Below, in pieces: positions 27,410 through 35,240 of a DNA stretch of 64,000 nucleotides. The notes beneath the pieces were generated by a model. The model searched no databases, was not told the origin of the DNA, and saw nothing but the letters and a program-made list of their open reading frames with translations. Every line of letters begins with the position of its first letter. The stretch's first letter is position 1. The DNA comes from Gp6-AA40 sp035571515 (GTDB taxonomy: Bacteria > Acidobacteriota > Vicinamibacteria > Vicinamibacterales > UBA2999), in assembly GCA_035571515.1 (NCBI GenBank), contig DATNCQ010000062.1:1-64000 (forward strand), in the 5' to 3' direction. The translations under genes were made by a program, and so were the position numbers.

Positions 27410-28917
27410 CCAACCCGCGACTTCTCGCGCCGCGCCTCCAGCGCTTCACGGGCGACCGCCACGTCGTCGAACGGCGTCACACGGCCGCCAATCTCCTGGT
27501 ACTTCTCGTGGCCCTTGCCCACGACCAGCACGATGTCTTCCGGGGACGCCACGCCGACCGCCTGCCGAATCGCCTCGCGACGATCGACGATCGTGAGGAT
27601 CTCGGCCTTCCCCTGACGGGATTCGGGCTCCGCCCCTAGCTTCACCTCGTCGATGATCCGCATCGGATCCTCGCTGCGCGGGTTGTCCGACGTGATGATC
27701 ACGAGATCGCTGAGGCGCGCGGCGACCATGCCCATCAGCGGCCGCTTCGTCTTGTCGCGGTCGCCCCCGGCGCCAAACACCGTGATGACCCGCCGCGCGG
27801 CGAGCGGCCGCGCCGTCTCGAGCAGGTTGCGCAGCGCATCGTCGGTGTGCGCGTAGTCGACGATGACCGTGATGTCGTCAGCGTCGGACGAGACCACCTC
27901 GAAGCGCCCCGGAACGCCGGCGAGGCTCCGCAACCCCTGTTCGATCGCCGTGATTGGGACGTCGAGCGCCGCGGTGGTGCCGGCGGCGGCGAGGATGTTG
28001 TAGACGTTCGGCTTGCCAACCAGGGTCGATTGCACGTGTGCGACGCCCTGCGGCGTCCGCGCGTCGAAGGTGAGGCCGCCGAGGCCGACCGTCAGCGGGC
28101 CGGGCGTGACGTCGGCGTCCCGATTGACCGCGTACGTCACCGGGTGCCGCGCAACGTCCACGAGCGTTGCGCCCCGCGGGTCGTCCACGTTCACCACCGC
28201 CGGCGCGGCATCGGGCAGGATCTCGAACAGCCGGCGCTTGGCGCCGAAGTACGATTCCATGTCCTGGTGAAAATCGAGGTGGTCGCGCGTCAGGTTCGTG
28301 AAGACGCCGGCAGCAAAGCGGATTCCATCGACGCGGTGCATCGCGAGCGCGTGCGACGACACCTCCATCACGCAGGCGCCGCAGCCCGCGTCGAGCATCT
28401 GGCGCATGAAGGCCTGCACGTCTGGCGCTTCGGGCGTCGTTCTCGTCGCCGCGATTTCACGATCGCCGATTCGATACGTCACGGTTCCCATCAGGCCGCA
28501 GCGAATGCCGGCCGCTTCGAAAATCGCCTGCGTTACGTAGCTGGTCGTCGTCTTGCCGTTGGTGCCCGTGATGCCGACGACCTTCATCTGCCGGCTCGGA
28601 TGCCCGAAAAACTCCGCCGCGAGGTGCGCCAGCGCGAGCCGCGCGTTCGCGACCACCATCCATGGCACGCGGAGGTCGGCGCTCGCGTCGCGCTCCGACA
28701 CCACCGCCGCCGCACCGGCGGCAATCGCCTGCGGCGCAAACATCGCACCGTCCGCTTTCTGTCCAGGCAGTGCAACAAATACGGACCCTCGCGTCACGTG
28801 GCGCGAGTCGTACGCGACGCCGGTACATGGCACGTCGAGCGCCGCGTCCGCCGGGACGGCGGCTGCCTGGCCGGGCATCGCGCGCGTCAACGCTCCCAGC
28901 AACTCGCGAACGGTCAT
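27406..28917 (-). CDS. murE: UDP-N-acetylmuramoyl-L-alanyl-D-glutamate--2,6-diaminopimelate ligase
   Basis: A 503-residue Mur ligase adding the third stem residue. The ATP loop GTNGKTTT is at 118-125, the likely carbamylated lysine is K227 in GAKRRLFE, and DNPR is at 411-414. In known MurE enzymes DNPR marks specificity for meso-diaminopimelate rather than lysine, so the peptidoglycan here is inferred to be DAP type. The start ATG overlaps the ftsI stop as ATGA. A much longer open frame extends upstream over ftsI but has no MurE-like content before this ATG. Confidence 0.96.
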   Translation of the reverse strand: MTVRELLGALTRAMPGQAAAVPADAALDVPCTGVAYDSRHVTRGSVFVALPGQKADGAMFAPQAIAAGAAAVVSERDASADLRVPWMVVANARLALAHLAAEFFGHPSRQMKVVGITGTNGKTTTSYVTQAIFEAAGIRCGLMGTVTYRIGDREIAATRTTPEAPDVQAFMRQMLDAGCGACVMEVSSHALAMHRVDGIRFAAGVFTNLTRDHLDFHQDMESYFGAKRRLFEILPDAAPAVVNVDDPRGATLVDVARHPVTYAVNRDADVTPGPLTVGLGGLTFDARTPQGVAHVQSTLVGKPNVYNILAAAGTTAALDVPITAIEQGLRSLAGVPGRFEVVSSDADDITVIVDYAHTDDALRNLLETARPLAARRVITVFGAGGDRDKTKRPLMGMVAARLSDLVIITSDNPRSEDPMRIIDEVKLGAEPESRQGKAEILTIVDRREAIRQAVGVASPEDIVLVVGKGHEKYQEIGGRVTPFDDVAVAREALEARREKSRVG

Positions 28918-31025
28918 GGCACTGCAGCAAGCTGTCTCTCTAACCAGAGTGTTGACGCGGTCTCGCGATCGATTGGCGTCCCGGCTTGGGGCACCTGCCG
29001 AACAACGATACCGGCGCCGTTGAGGCGCGCGGTCATCCCCAGGCGCGAGAGCGTGCGCAGCGCGTCGCGGGCGCTCAGCCCTCGCAGGTCGGGGAACACG
29101 GCGGCCGCTCGTGGGGCGCCACTGCTGACGGTGACGATGTTCGGCCCGACGCCGGCGGTAGCCATGGGCCTGCCCGCACCGGAATCGAGAGGCCTCGCCC
29201 GAGCCGAGTCGAACGGCTTGACCTGATCGGCGTCGAGAGGACTCGCGCCCTCGTCGGTTGCGTCCCGACGCATCGCCAGCACCGGCGGCGCGCGATTGAT
29301 CGACGGCGGCACGCCGTACTGCTGGAGCGCGGCGGCCGCGATGCGCCGGAAGATCGGCGCGGCGACGGTCGCGCCGTACGGCGGCACCCTGTGCGGGGAG
29401 TCCACCACGACGACGATCGTGAAGACGGGCGTGCGTGACGGCACGAAGCCGACAAACGACACGTTGTAGTCGGTGTTCGAGTAGCGGCCGTTTTCCACCT
29501 TCTGCGCGGTGCCGGTCTTGCCCGCAACCGTGTAGCCGTCGATCTGCGCGGAGCGGCCCGTGCCGCGCTCGATGACCGCTTCCATGATGGCGGTCACCTC
29601 GGCAGCCGTGTCGCGGTCGATCGCATGCGCGAGCAGCTTGCGCGGCACCTGTTTGCGCACGCCGTCGCGCGTCACAGCGCGCACGACGCGCGGCTGGATC
29701 AGCTCGCCGCCATTGGCCACCGAGCTGACGGCGGCCGCCATCTGCAGCGGCGTCACGCCAACCTGGTAGCCCATCGACATCGACGCGAGCGCGCCCTCGT
29801 CCTGCCGCGATGGATCCCACAGGATGCCCGGGCTCTCCGACGGAAAGTCGGGGGACGTCGGGCGGCCGAACCCGAAGCGGCGGGCGTACAGCCCCATGCG
29901 TTGCGCGCCCACGCGGAGACCGATCTTGATCGCGCCGACGTTGCTCGACCTGACGATGACGTCCGTGAACGACAGCACGCCGTAGTTGTGGTGCTTGTCC
30001 TCGTCCACGACGCGCGAGCCGAAGCGGATCGTGCCGGGATTGGTGTCTACGGCGTCGGTGGGTCTCAGGAGCTTCTGCTCGAGCGCGGCGGACGCGGTGA
30101 CGATCTTGAACGTCGAGCCGGGCTCGTACAGATCCTGGATGGCGCGGTTGCGGCGTTCCTCGTCGCGGAAATTCCGGTACGCGTTGGGATTGAAGGTCGG
30201 GTAGCTGGCGAGCGCGAGGATTTCGCCGCTGGCCGGATCCATCACGACCGCGGAGCCGCCGTCCGCGCCGGCCTCGTCCACGCCGGCCTGCAGCTCGCGC
30301 TCGGCGATGTGCTGCAGGTACTGATCGATGGTCAGCTCGAGGTCCGCGCCGGTCGTCGACGGCCGCTCGACCCGGCTGAATGCGTGGCGCTTGGCGTCGG
30401 TCTGAATGAGCACCGTGCCCGCGTGTCCTTTGATCAGATTGTCATACGTCGCCTCGACGCCCGCGAGGCCCGTATTGTCGACGCCGACGTAGCCGAGCAG
30501 GTGCGCCGCCAGCTCCTTGTTGGGGTAGAAGCGCCGGTTTTCCTTCATGAAGCCGACGCCTTCGAGCTGCAGGTCGGCGACGCGCCGCGCCTGGTCGGGC
30601 GTCACCTGGCGGCGCACGTAGACGAACGCGCGCCCGCGGCGGATGCGCTCCGCCAACGCCTGCCGATCCGCCGCCGAGCAGTCGCCGAGCGCCGTGCAGA
30701 GCGACGCGGCCGCGCCCGACGGCTCCGCGATCTCGGTCGGCACCGCGTAAATGGAATCGGCGTCCACGCTGTAGGCGAGCACGTGACCGCGGCGATCGAG
30801 AATCTCGCCGCGCTTGCCCGACGCCGCGACCGTGCGCAGCTGCTGGCGCTCCGCCCGCGCGGCGAGATCGGCGTGGTGGTACACCTGCAGGTAGACGAGC
30901 CGCGCCTCGATCGCCGACGACCAGACGATCAGGCCGGCGGCGGCCACGACGATGCGGGTCTTCAGCGTCGTGCGCCAGGCGTCGGCGGGCCTGCCCCGAG
31001 CGGCGCCGAAGGGGGTCTCAGCCAC
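28914..31025 (-). CDS. ftsI: Division-specific penicillin-binding protein (FtsI/PBP3-like) with PASTA domain
   Basis: A 703-residue class B transpeptidase that cross-links septal peptidoglycan. A membrane helix (about 24-40) is followed by a dimerisation domain and the transpeptidase domain. The catalytic motifs are S304-x-x-K307 in EPGSTFK, SSN at 360-362 and KTGT at 503-506. After a Pro/Asp/Arg-rich linker, about residues 635-700 form a PASTA-like domain (VFPDLRGLSARDALRTLSRLG), as in Spo VD-like PBPs. The start is GTG at 31025, 10 bases after ftsL, with AAGGA upstream. Confidence 0.94.
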   Translation of the reverse strand: MAETPFGAARGRPADAWRTTLKTRIVVAAAGLIVWSSAIEARLVYLQVYHHADLAARAERQQLRTVAASGKRGEILDRRGHVLAYSVDADSIYAVPTEIAEPSGAAASLCTALGDCSAADRQALAERIRRGRAFVYVRRQVTPDQARRVADLQLEGVGFMKENRRFYPNKELAAHLLGYVGVDNTGLAGVEATYDNLIKGHAGTVLIQTDAKRHAFSRVERPSTTGADLELTIDQYLQHIAERELQAGVDEAGADGGSAVVMDPASGEILALASYPTFNPNAYRNFRDEERRNRAIQDLYEPGSTFKIVTASAALEQKLLRPTDAVDTNPGTIRFGSRVVDEDKHHNYGVLSFTDVIVRSSNVGAIKIGLRVGAQRMGLYARRFGFGRPTSPDFPSESPGILWDPSRQDEGALASMSMGYQVGVTPLQMAAAVSSVANGGELIQPRVVRAVTRDGVRKQVPRKLLAHAIDRDTAAEVTAIMEAVIERGTGRSAQIDGYTVAGKTGTAQKVENGRYSNTDYNVSFVGFVPSRTPVFTIVVVVDSPHRVPPYGATVAAPIFRRIAAAALQQYGVPPSINRAPPVLAMRRDATDEGASPLDADQVKPFDSARARPLDSGAGRPMATAGVGPNIVTVSSGAPRAAAVFPDLRGLSARDALRTLSRLGMTARLNGAGIVVRQVPQAGTPIDRETASTLWLERQLAAVP

Positions 31026-31035
31026 GTGATCCTTC

Positions 31036-31425
31036 TTACCGGCGGGCGACCACGGACTTCGGCGGCGGCGGCGTGGTGACCACGCGCTCGATCACCGTGG
31101 CGTCACCGGCGGCCGGCGCGACCATGCCCAGGCGCCGGGTGGCGAGACGCTCGATGCGGGCGGGCGATCGCAGCGTATCGATCTCCAGCCGCAGATGACG
31201 GTTGATTTCTTCCTCCGCGGCCCGCTCCTTCTGCATCTCCTCGATGCGGTAGCCGTGGCGCAGCAGCTCGAAGTGCTGCCACGCGGAGAAGAGCAGCACC
31301 GCGACGAGGAACACGCCGACGGCGACCGAGCGCCACATCTCGAGATGGCGCTCGCGATCGACCTCGCGCACGATCGGGTTGTTGCGCACGTCCTTCCTGA
31401 TCGCGTATTCGAATTCGCCGCTCAT
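31036..31425 (-). CDS. ftsL: Cell division protein FtsL
   Basis: A 129-residue bitopic membrane protein. A short charged N-terminus (about 35 residues) precedes one helix, AVGVFLVAVLLFSAWQHFELL. A coiled-coil region follows (EEMQKERAAEEEINRHLRLEIDTLRSPARIERLATRRLGM), which is the FtsL heptad pattern for pairing with FtsQ and FtsB. Sequence conservation in this family is low, so the call rests on topology, length and position between rsmH and ftsI. The start overlaps the rsmH stop as ATGA. Confidence 0.85.
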   Translation of the reverse strand: MSGEFEYAIRKDVRNNPIVREVDRERHLEMWRSVAVGVFLVAVLLFSAWQHFELLRHGYRIEEMQKERAAEEEINRHLRLEIDTLRSPARIERLATRRLGMVAPAAGDATVIERVVTTPPPPKSVVARR

Positions 31426-32315
31426 GCCGCCTGTCCGATCTCCGCGGCGCGCAGCTTGGCGCTTCGTGCCCGCGGGTTCCGCTCGATTTCCGCCTCGCCC
31501 GCCACGACCGGCCGCTTCGTGCGGATGCGCAGGCCGAACGCCTCGGCCTGCAGCGCGCGAAGCGTGTGCTTCGCAATCCGATCCTCCAGCGAGTGAAACG
31601 TGATCACCGCCAGCCGTCCGTTCACCGCCAGCCGCCGCGCCGCGTCGCCGAGGAAGCCGTCGAGCCCCTCGAGCTCGCCGTTCACCCAGATGCGAATCGC
31701 CTGGAACGTCCGCGTCGCCGGATCGATGCGCGAGTACCCCTTGCGCGGAATCGCGCGCCGCACGATGTCGGCGAGCTGCCCCGTCGTCTCGAGGGGGGCC
31801 TGCTCGCGCGCGGCGACGATCGCCCTGGCGATGCGCCGCGAGTGGCGCTCTTCGCCGAATTCGTAAATCAGGTCCGCCAGCGTCCGCTCGTCAACTCCGC
31901 GGAGGGCCTCGGCGGCCGTGGGCCCGGCCGTCGTGTCCATCCGCATGTCGAGCGGATCGTCCTGGCGAAAACTGAATCCCCGCCCGGGTTCGTCGAGCTG
32001 CATCGACGAGACCCCGAGATCCGCCAGCACACCGTTCACCTGTCCGACGCCGCGCTCATCGAGCACGGCGTTGAGCTGCCGATAGTCCGCGTGCACGACC
32101 TCGACGCGCTCCCCGAATGGCTGCAGCGCGATGCGCGCCGCCTCAACCGCCGCGGGATCGCGATCGAATCCGATCAGCCGCGTCGCGCCCGCCTCGAGCA
32201 GCGCACGCGCGTGGCCACCCAGGCCGACCGTGCAATCGACGAACACGCCGCCCCGCGACGGCTCGAGATGTTCGAGCACCTCCGCGACCATGACCGGTTC
32301 GTGCAGTGGGCTCAA
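31422..32315 (-). CDS. rsmH: 16S rRNA (cytosine(1402)-N(4))-methyltransferase
   Basis: A 297-residue SAM-dependent methyltransferase acting on C1402 in the decoding centre. Signatures are HEPVMVAEVLEHL at the N-terminus, the SAM loop DCTVGLGGHARALLEAG, LADLGVSSMQLDEPGRGFSFRQDDPLDMRMD, and ITFHSLEDRIAKH near the C-terminus. The start is TTG at 32315. An in-frame stop lies two codons upstream, and the next start inside would cut into the conserved HEPV segment. It follows mraZ by 22 bases, the usual order. Confidence 0.95.
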   Translation of the reverse strand: MSPLHEPVMVAEVLEHLEPSRGGVFVDCTVGLGGHARALLEAGATRLIGFDRDPAAVEAARIALQPFGERVEVVHADYRQLNAVLDERGVGQVNGVLADLGVSSMQLDEPGRGFSFRQDDPLDMRMDTTAGPTAAEALRGVDERTLADLIYEFGEERHSRRIARAIVAAREQAPLETTGQLADIVRRAIPRKGYSRIDPATRTFQAIRIWVNGELEGLDGFLGDAARRLAVNGRLAVITFHSLEDRIAKHTLRALQAEAFGLRIRTKRPVVAGEAEIERNPRARSAKLRAAEIGQAA

Positions 32316-32337
32316 GGCTCATGGCTCAGGCCCCCGG

Positions 32338-32790
32338 TCATATCCCGTGCTCCGACAGCTTGAGGCCGTCCTCGTCGGTCCACGGATCGCGCGCGAGCTT
32401 CTGCGCGAAGCGCTCCTCGTTCCAGACCTCGAGGTATTCGATCTTGCCGAAGACGCGGACATCGCCGACGATGGACGCGCTGTCGCGCAGCAGCTGCGGC
32501 ACGACGATGCGGCCCTGGGCATCGAGCTCGCTCGCCTGCCCGTAGTAGCTGACGCGATCGAGGAACTTGACGACCGACGGATGGTTGGCCGGCGCTTTCG
32601 AGAGCCGCTCCTCGACGGCGAGCCAGACGCTCATCGGATAGATGCGTACCGATTCGCCGGTCACGCTGGTGACGAAGACGTCGGGCCCGCGCTGGTCCTG
32701 GATCAGGCCGCGGAACAGCGTCGGGATCTTGAGGCGACCCTTGTCGTCGATACGTGTCGGGGCGCTTCCCCGCAGGCCTTTTTGGTCCAC
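32338..32790 (-). CDS. mraZ: Transcriptional regulator MraZ
   Basis: A protein of about 150 residues with two SpoVT/AbrB-like DXXXR modules: APTRIDDKGRLKIPTLFR near the start and ASELDAQGRIVVPQLLRD in the second half. MraZ represses its own dcw operon by binding direct repeats at its promoter. The GTG at 32790 gives the normal length. The frame stays open to a TTG at 32844, but that codon lies in the -35 box, so it cannot be the start. A CTG seven codons downstream would give the common LRGSAPTRID N-terminus and is an alternative. Confidence 0.92.
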   Translation of the reverse strand: MDQKGLRGSAPTRIDDKGRLKIPTLFRGLIQDQRGPDVFVTSVTGESVRIYPMSVWLAVEERLSKAPANHPSVVKFLDRVSYYGQASELDAQGRIVVPQLLRDSASIVGDVRVFGKIEYLEVWNEERFAQKLARDPWTDEDGLKLSEHGI

Positions 32791-32810
32791 TTCCGTCCAC
32801 AAAAATCCAC
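32786..32810 (-). promoter_or_regulatory. MraZ-box-like operator: three GTGGA repeats at 10-bp spacing
   Basis: On the minus strand GTGGA occurs at 32810-32806, 32800-32796 and 32790-32786, exactly 10 bp apart. Known MraZ sites are direct repeats with the same 10-bp phasing (TGGG-type in E. coli, AAAGTG-type in Mollicutes). The repeats start right after the -10 box, so a bound MraZ ring would cover the transcription start. The third repeat contains the proposed GTG start codon. Confidence 0.7.
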
Positions 32811-32814
32811 CCGG

Positions 32815-32844
32815 AGTGTAAAACCGGCGGCGTATCGAAGTCAA
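32815..32844 (-). promoter_or_regulatory. Sigma-70 promoter of the dcw cluster
   Basis: On the minus strand TTGACT (32844-32839) and TACACT (32820-32815) are separated by 18 bp. A start site about seven bases downstream would fall in the first GTGGA repeat. This is the only promoter I can read for the cluster of 14 genes that follows. Confidence 0.65.
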
Positions 32845-32917
32845 GGCGGCAAATCATTCACAGATCTGCACTTGTGTTTGAAGCTGATCCGTGGCCGGAC
32901 CGCACTGCCAGGCCGTC

Positions 32918-33085
32918 GAGTCGGAGTCGGCTACGCGCTGGACGCGAGTCGGAGTCGCATACAGGCTGTACGCGAGTCGGAGTCGCATACAGGCTGTACG
33001 CGAGTCCGACTCGCACACGGCCCGCAGGCGAGTCGGAGTCGCATACCGGTCGTATCCGACTCCGACTCGTAACGATGTAGGCTGG
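32918..33085 (+). repeat. 28-bp phased repeat array, six units
   Basis: A 12-bp core, GAGTCGGAGTCG or close variants, begins at 32918, 32946, 32974, 33002, 33030 and 33058, exactly 28 bp apart. Units 2 and 3 are identical throughout. Unit 4 reads GAGTCCGACTCG and unit 6 GACTCCGACTCG, turning part or all of the core toward the other strand. The 16-bp linkers are also related (for example CATACAGGCTGTACGC). It fills most of the divergent mraZ/ychF spacer and ends 6 bases before the ychF ATG. Because 28 is not a multiple of 3, a protein-coding role is unlikely. Confidence 0.85.
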
Positions 33086-33091
33086 GGATTC

Positions 33092-34180
33092 ATGCTGCGC
33101 GCGGCGCTGATCGGCCTTCCTTCCAGCGGAAAAACCACGCTCTTCCAGTTGATGACCAGCATTCACGAAGCGCCCCGCGGCAAGGGCGACGTGAACATCG
33201 GCATCTCGAAGGTCCCCGACGGCCGGCTCGACACGCTGACGGCGATGTACAACCCGAAGAAGCGCGTCCCGGCCACGGTCGAGTTCACCGACATCGTCGC
33301 CGCCGCACGCGCCGGCGCCCAGGCGCTCGTGGACGTCGCCGGCTACAAGAACGCCGACGCACTGGTCCACGTCGTGCGCGCGTTTCGCGACCCGTCGGTC
33401 GCCCATCCCGCCGGTTCGATCGCGCCCGCGCGCGACGCGCAGACCATGGAGGACGAACTGATCCTGGCGGACCTCGGCGTGGCGGAGCGGAGGCTCGAGC
33501 GCATCGAGAAGGATCTGAAGAAGGGGAAGTCGGCGGAGCTCGAGAAGGAGCGCGATCTCGTCCAGCGCTGCAAGGACGCCCTCGAGCACGGGACGCCGCT
33601 GCGGGCGCTGCAGCTGGCCGGCGACGACCTCAAGCGGCTGCGCGGCTTTCAGTTCCTCTCCGCGAAGCCGCTGCTGCTCGTGATCAACCTCGACGAGAAC
33701 GACGTCGCGGAGGTCGGCGCGGACGTCGCGCGAGCGGCGGACAAGGCGGGCCTGACATCGTTTCTCGCGCACGCATCCACGCGCGCCGTCGCGCTCTGCA
33801 CGAAGATCGAGCTGGAGATCTCGCAGCTCGCCGCGGACGACGCGAAGGCGTTCCTCGCGGATCTCGGCCTCGGCGAGTCGGGCCTCGACCGCGTGATTCG
33901 CACCAGCTACGACCTGCTCGGCTACATCTCGTTCTTCACGGTGGGCGAGGACGAATGCCGCGCCTGGTCGATCTCGCGCGGCACGCCGGCGCAGCTGGCG
34001 GCCGGCGAAATCCACAGCGACATCCAGCGCGGCTTCATCCGCGCCGAGGTGGTGGCCTACGACGCCTTGATCGCGCGCGGCTCCATGCAGGCCTGCCGCG
34101 AGCGCGGCGAGGTCCGCCTCGAAGGGAAGGACTACATCGTCCAGGACGGCGATATCATCAACTTTCGCCACGCGACCTGA
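33092..34180 (+). CDS. YchF/OLA1-like P-loop GTPase, divergent
   Basis: A 362-residue protein with the YchF layout: a G domain, a central coiled-coil insert (about residues 130-175, ERRLERIEKDLKKGKSAELEKE) and a C-terminal TGS domain (ending VRLEGKDYIVQDGDIINFRHAT). The G1 loop reads GLPSSGKTT (8-16) instead of the usual GLPNVGKST. The G3 region is TDIVAAARAG rather than DIAGLVKGAS. The G4-like NLDE is kept. It is therefore a divergent branch rather than orthodox YchF. The ATG at 33092 starts the P-loop domain; upstream in-frame sequence is repeat array. Confidence 0.8.
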   Translation: MLRAALIGLPSSGKTTLFQLMTSIHEAPRGKGDVNIGISKVPDGRLDTLTAMYNPKKRVPATVEFTDIVAAARAGAQALVDVAGYKNADALVHVVRAFRDPSVAHPAGSIAPARDAQTMEDELILADLGVAERRLERIEKDLKKGKSAELEKERDLVQRCKDALEHGTPLRALQLAGDDLKRLRGFQFLSAKPLLLVINLDENDVAEVGADVARAADKAGLTSFLAHASTRAVALCTKIELEISQLAADDAKAFLADLGLGESGLDRVIRTSYDLLGYISFFTVGEDECRAWSISRGTPAQLAAGEIHSDIQRGFIRAEVVAYDALIARGSMQACRERGEVRLEGKDYIVQDGDIINFRHAT

Positions 34181-34181
34181 C

Positions 34182-35240
34182 GTGACTCCGCTTCGCATCC
34201 TGATCCTCGAGGCGCAGGTGCCGTTCGTGCACGGGGGCGCCGAGATCCTGGTGCGCGAGCTCGCGGCGGCGCTCACCGCGCGCGGGCACCGCGCGCAGAT
34301 CGTGTCGGTCCCGTTCACCGACGCGCCGCGGGACGAGCTGCTCGCGGGCGTGGAGGCGTGGCGGCTGCTCGACGTGACGAGGGCGGCCGGCGGCGACGTG
34401 GACCTCGTCATCGCGACGAAGTTCCCGACCTATTTCGCCAGCCATCCCCGCAAGGTGCTCTGGCTCGTGCACCAGCACCGCGCCGCCTACGAGCTCGCCG
34501 GCACCCGGTTCAGCGACTTCGCCCACACGCCGCGCGACGTGGCACTCCGCCGCCGGCTCATCGACCTCGACACGCGCGCGCTCCGTGAGTGCGTCGGCCA
34601 CTTCACGATCGCGCGAACCGTGTCCGATCGGATGCTGAAGTTCAACGGCATCGCCTCGGCGGCGCTCTACAACCCGCCGAAGCTCGCCGGCCGCCTGCAC
34701 GCCGGCCCCTGCGGCGACTACGTGCTGACGGTGACGCGGCTCGAGCACGTCAAGCGCGTCGACCTCACCATCGACACGTTCGAGAAAACGACCTCGTCGG
34801 TCCGTCTCCTGATCGCCGGCGACGGCTCGATACGCCACGAGCTGAGCGAATACATCGAGCGCCGCGGCCTTCGCGAGCGCGTGACGCTGCTCGGGCGCGT
34901 GGACGACGAGCGGCTGATCGAGCTCTATGCGGGATGCCGCGCGGTGCTGTTCGCGCCCTACGAGGAAGACTATGGATACGTGACGCTCGAGGCCTTCCTC
35001 GCGCGCAAGCCGGTGATCACCGCGTGCGACTCGGGCGGCACGCTCGAGTTCGTCACCGACGGCGTCAACGGCTACGTCTGCGAACCGACGCCCGATGCGC
35101 TGGCCGCGGCGGTGAACCGCCTCGCGGCCGACCCCGCGCTGGCCGCCTCGCTCGGCGAGCGCGGCCACGGCGTCGCGGCGCCGATCACCTGGGACCACGT
35201 GGTGGATCGGCTGCTTGCCGCGCAGGGGGTGGCCGCGTGA
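34182..35240 (+). CDS. GT4 family glycosyltransferase
   Basis: A 352-residue GT-B fold transferase with an N-terminal acceptor domain (LILEAQVPFVHGGAEILVRELA) and a C-terminal GT4 nucleotide-sugar domain. The latter carries VTRLEHVKRVDLTIDTF, IAGDGSIRHEL, and the ExxxxxE region FAPYEEDYGYVTLEAFLARKPVI followed by DSGGTLEFV. It is expected to add a sugar to a growing glycan at the cytoplasmic membrane. The start is GTG, one base after the ychF stop. The next gene is a paralogue, joined by GTGA. Confidence 0.88.
   Translation: MTPLRILILEAQVPFVHGGAEILVRELAAALTARGHRAQIVSVPFTDAPRDELLAGVEAWRLLDVTRAAGGDVDLVIATKFPTYFASHPRKVLWLVHQHRAAYELAGTRFSDFAHTPRDVALRRRLIDLDTRALRECVGHFTIARTVSDRMLKFNGIASAALYNPPKLAGRLHAGPCGDYVLTVTRLEHVKRVDLTIDTFEKTTSSVRLLIAGDGSIRHELSEYIERRGLRERVTLLGRVDDERLIELYAGCRAVLFAPYEEDYGYVTLEAFLARKPVITACDSGGTLEFVTDGVNGYVCEPTPDALAAAVNRLAADPALAASLGERGHGVAAPITWDHVVDRLLAAQGVAA

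Noticed and set aside
27406..29820. MurE with a 300-residue N-terminal extension
   Set aside because: The extension covers ftsI in another frame; the ATG at 28917 overlaps the ftsI stop and gives the normal MurE length.
32918..33085. CRISPR array
   Set aside because: The regular spacing is CRISPR-like at first glance, but the repeat core is only 12 bp, the 16-bp linkers are related to one another rather than unique, and no cas genes are present.
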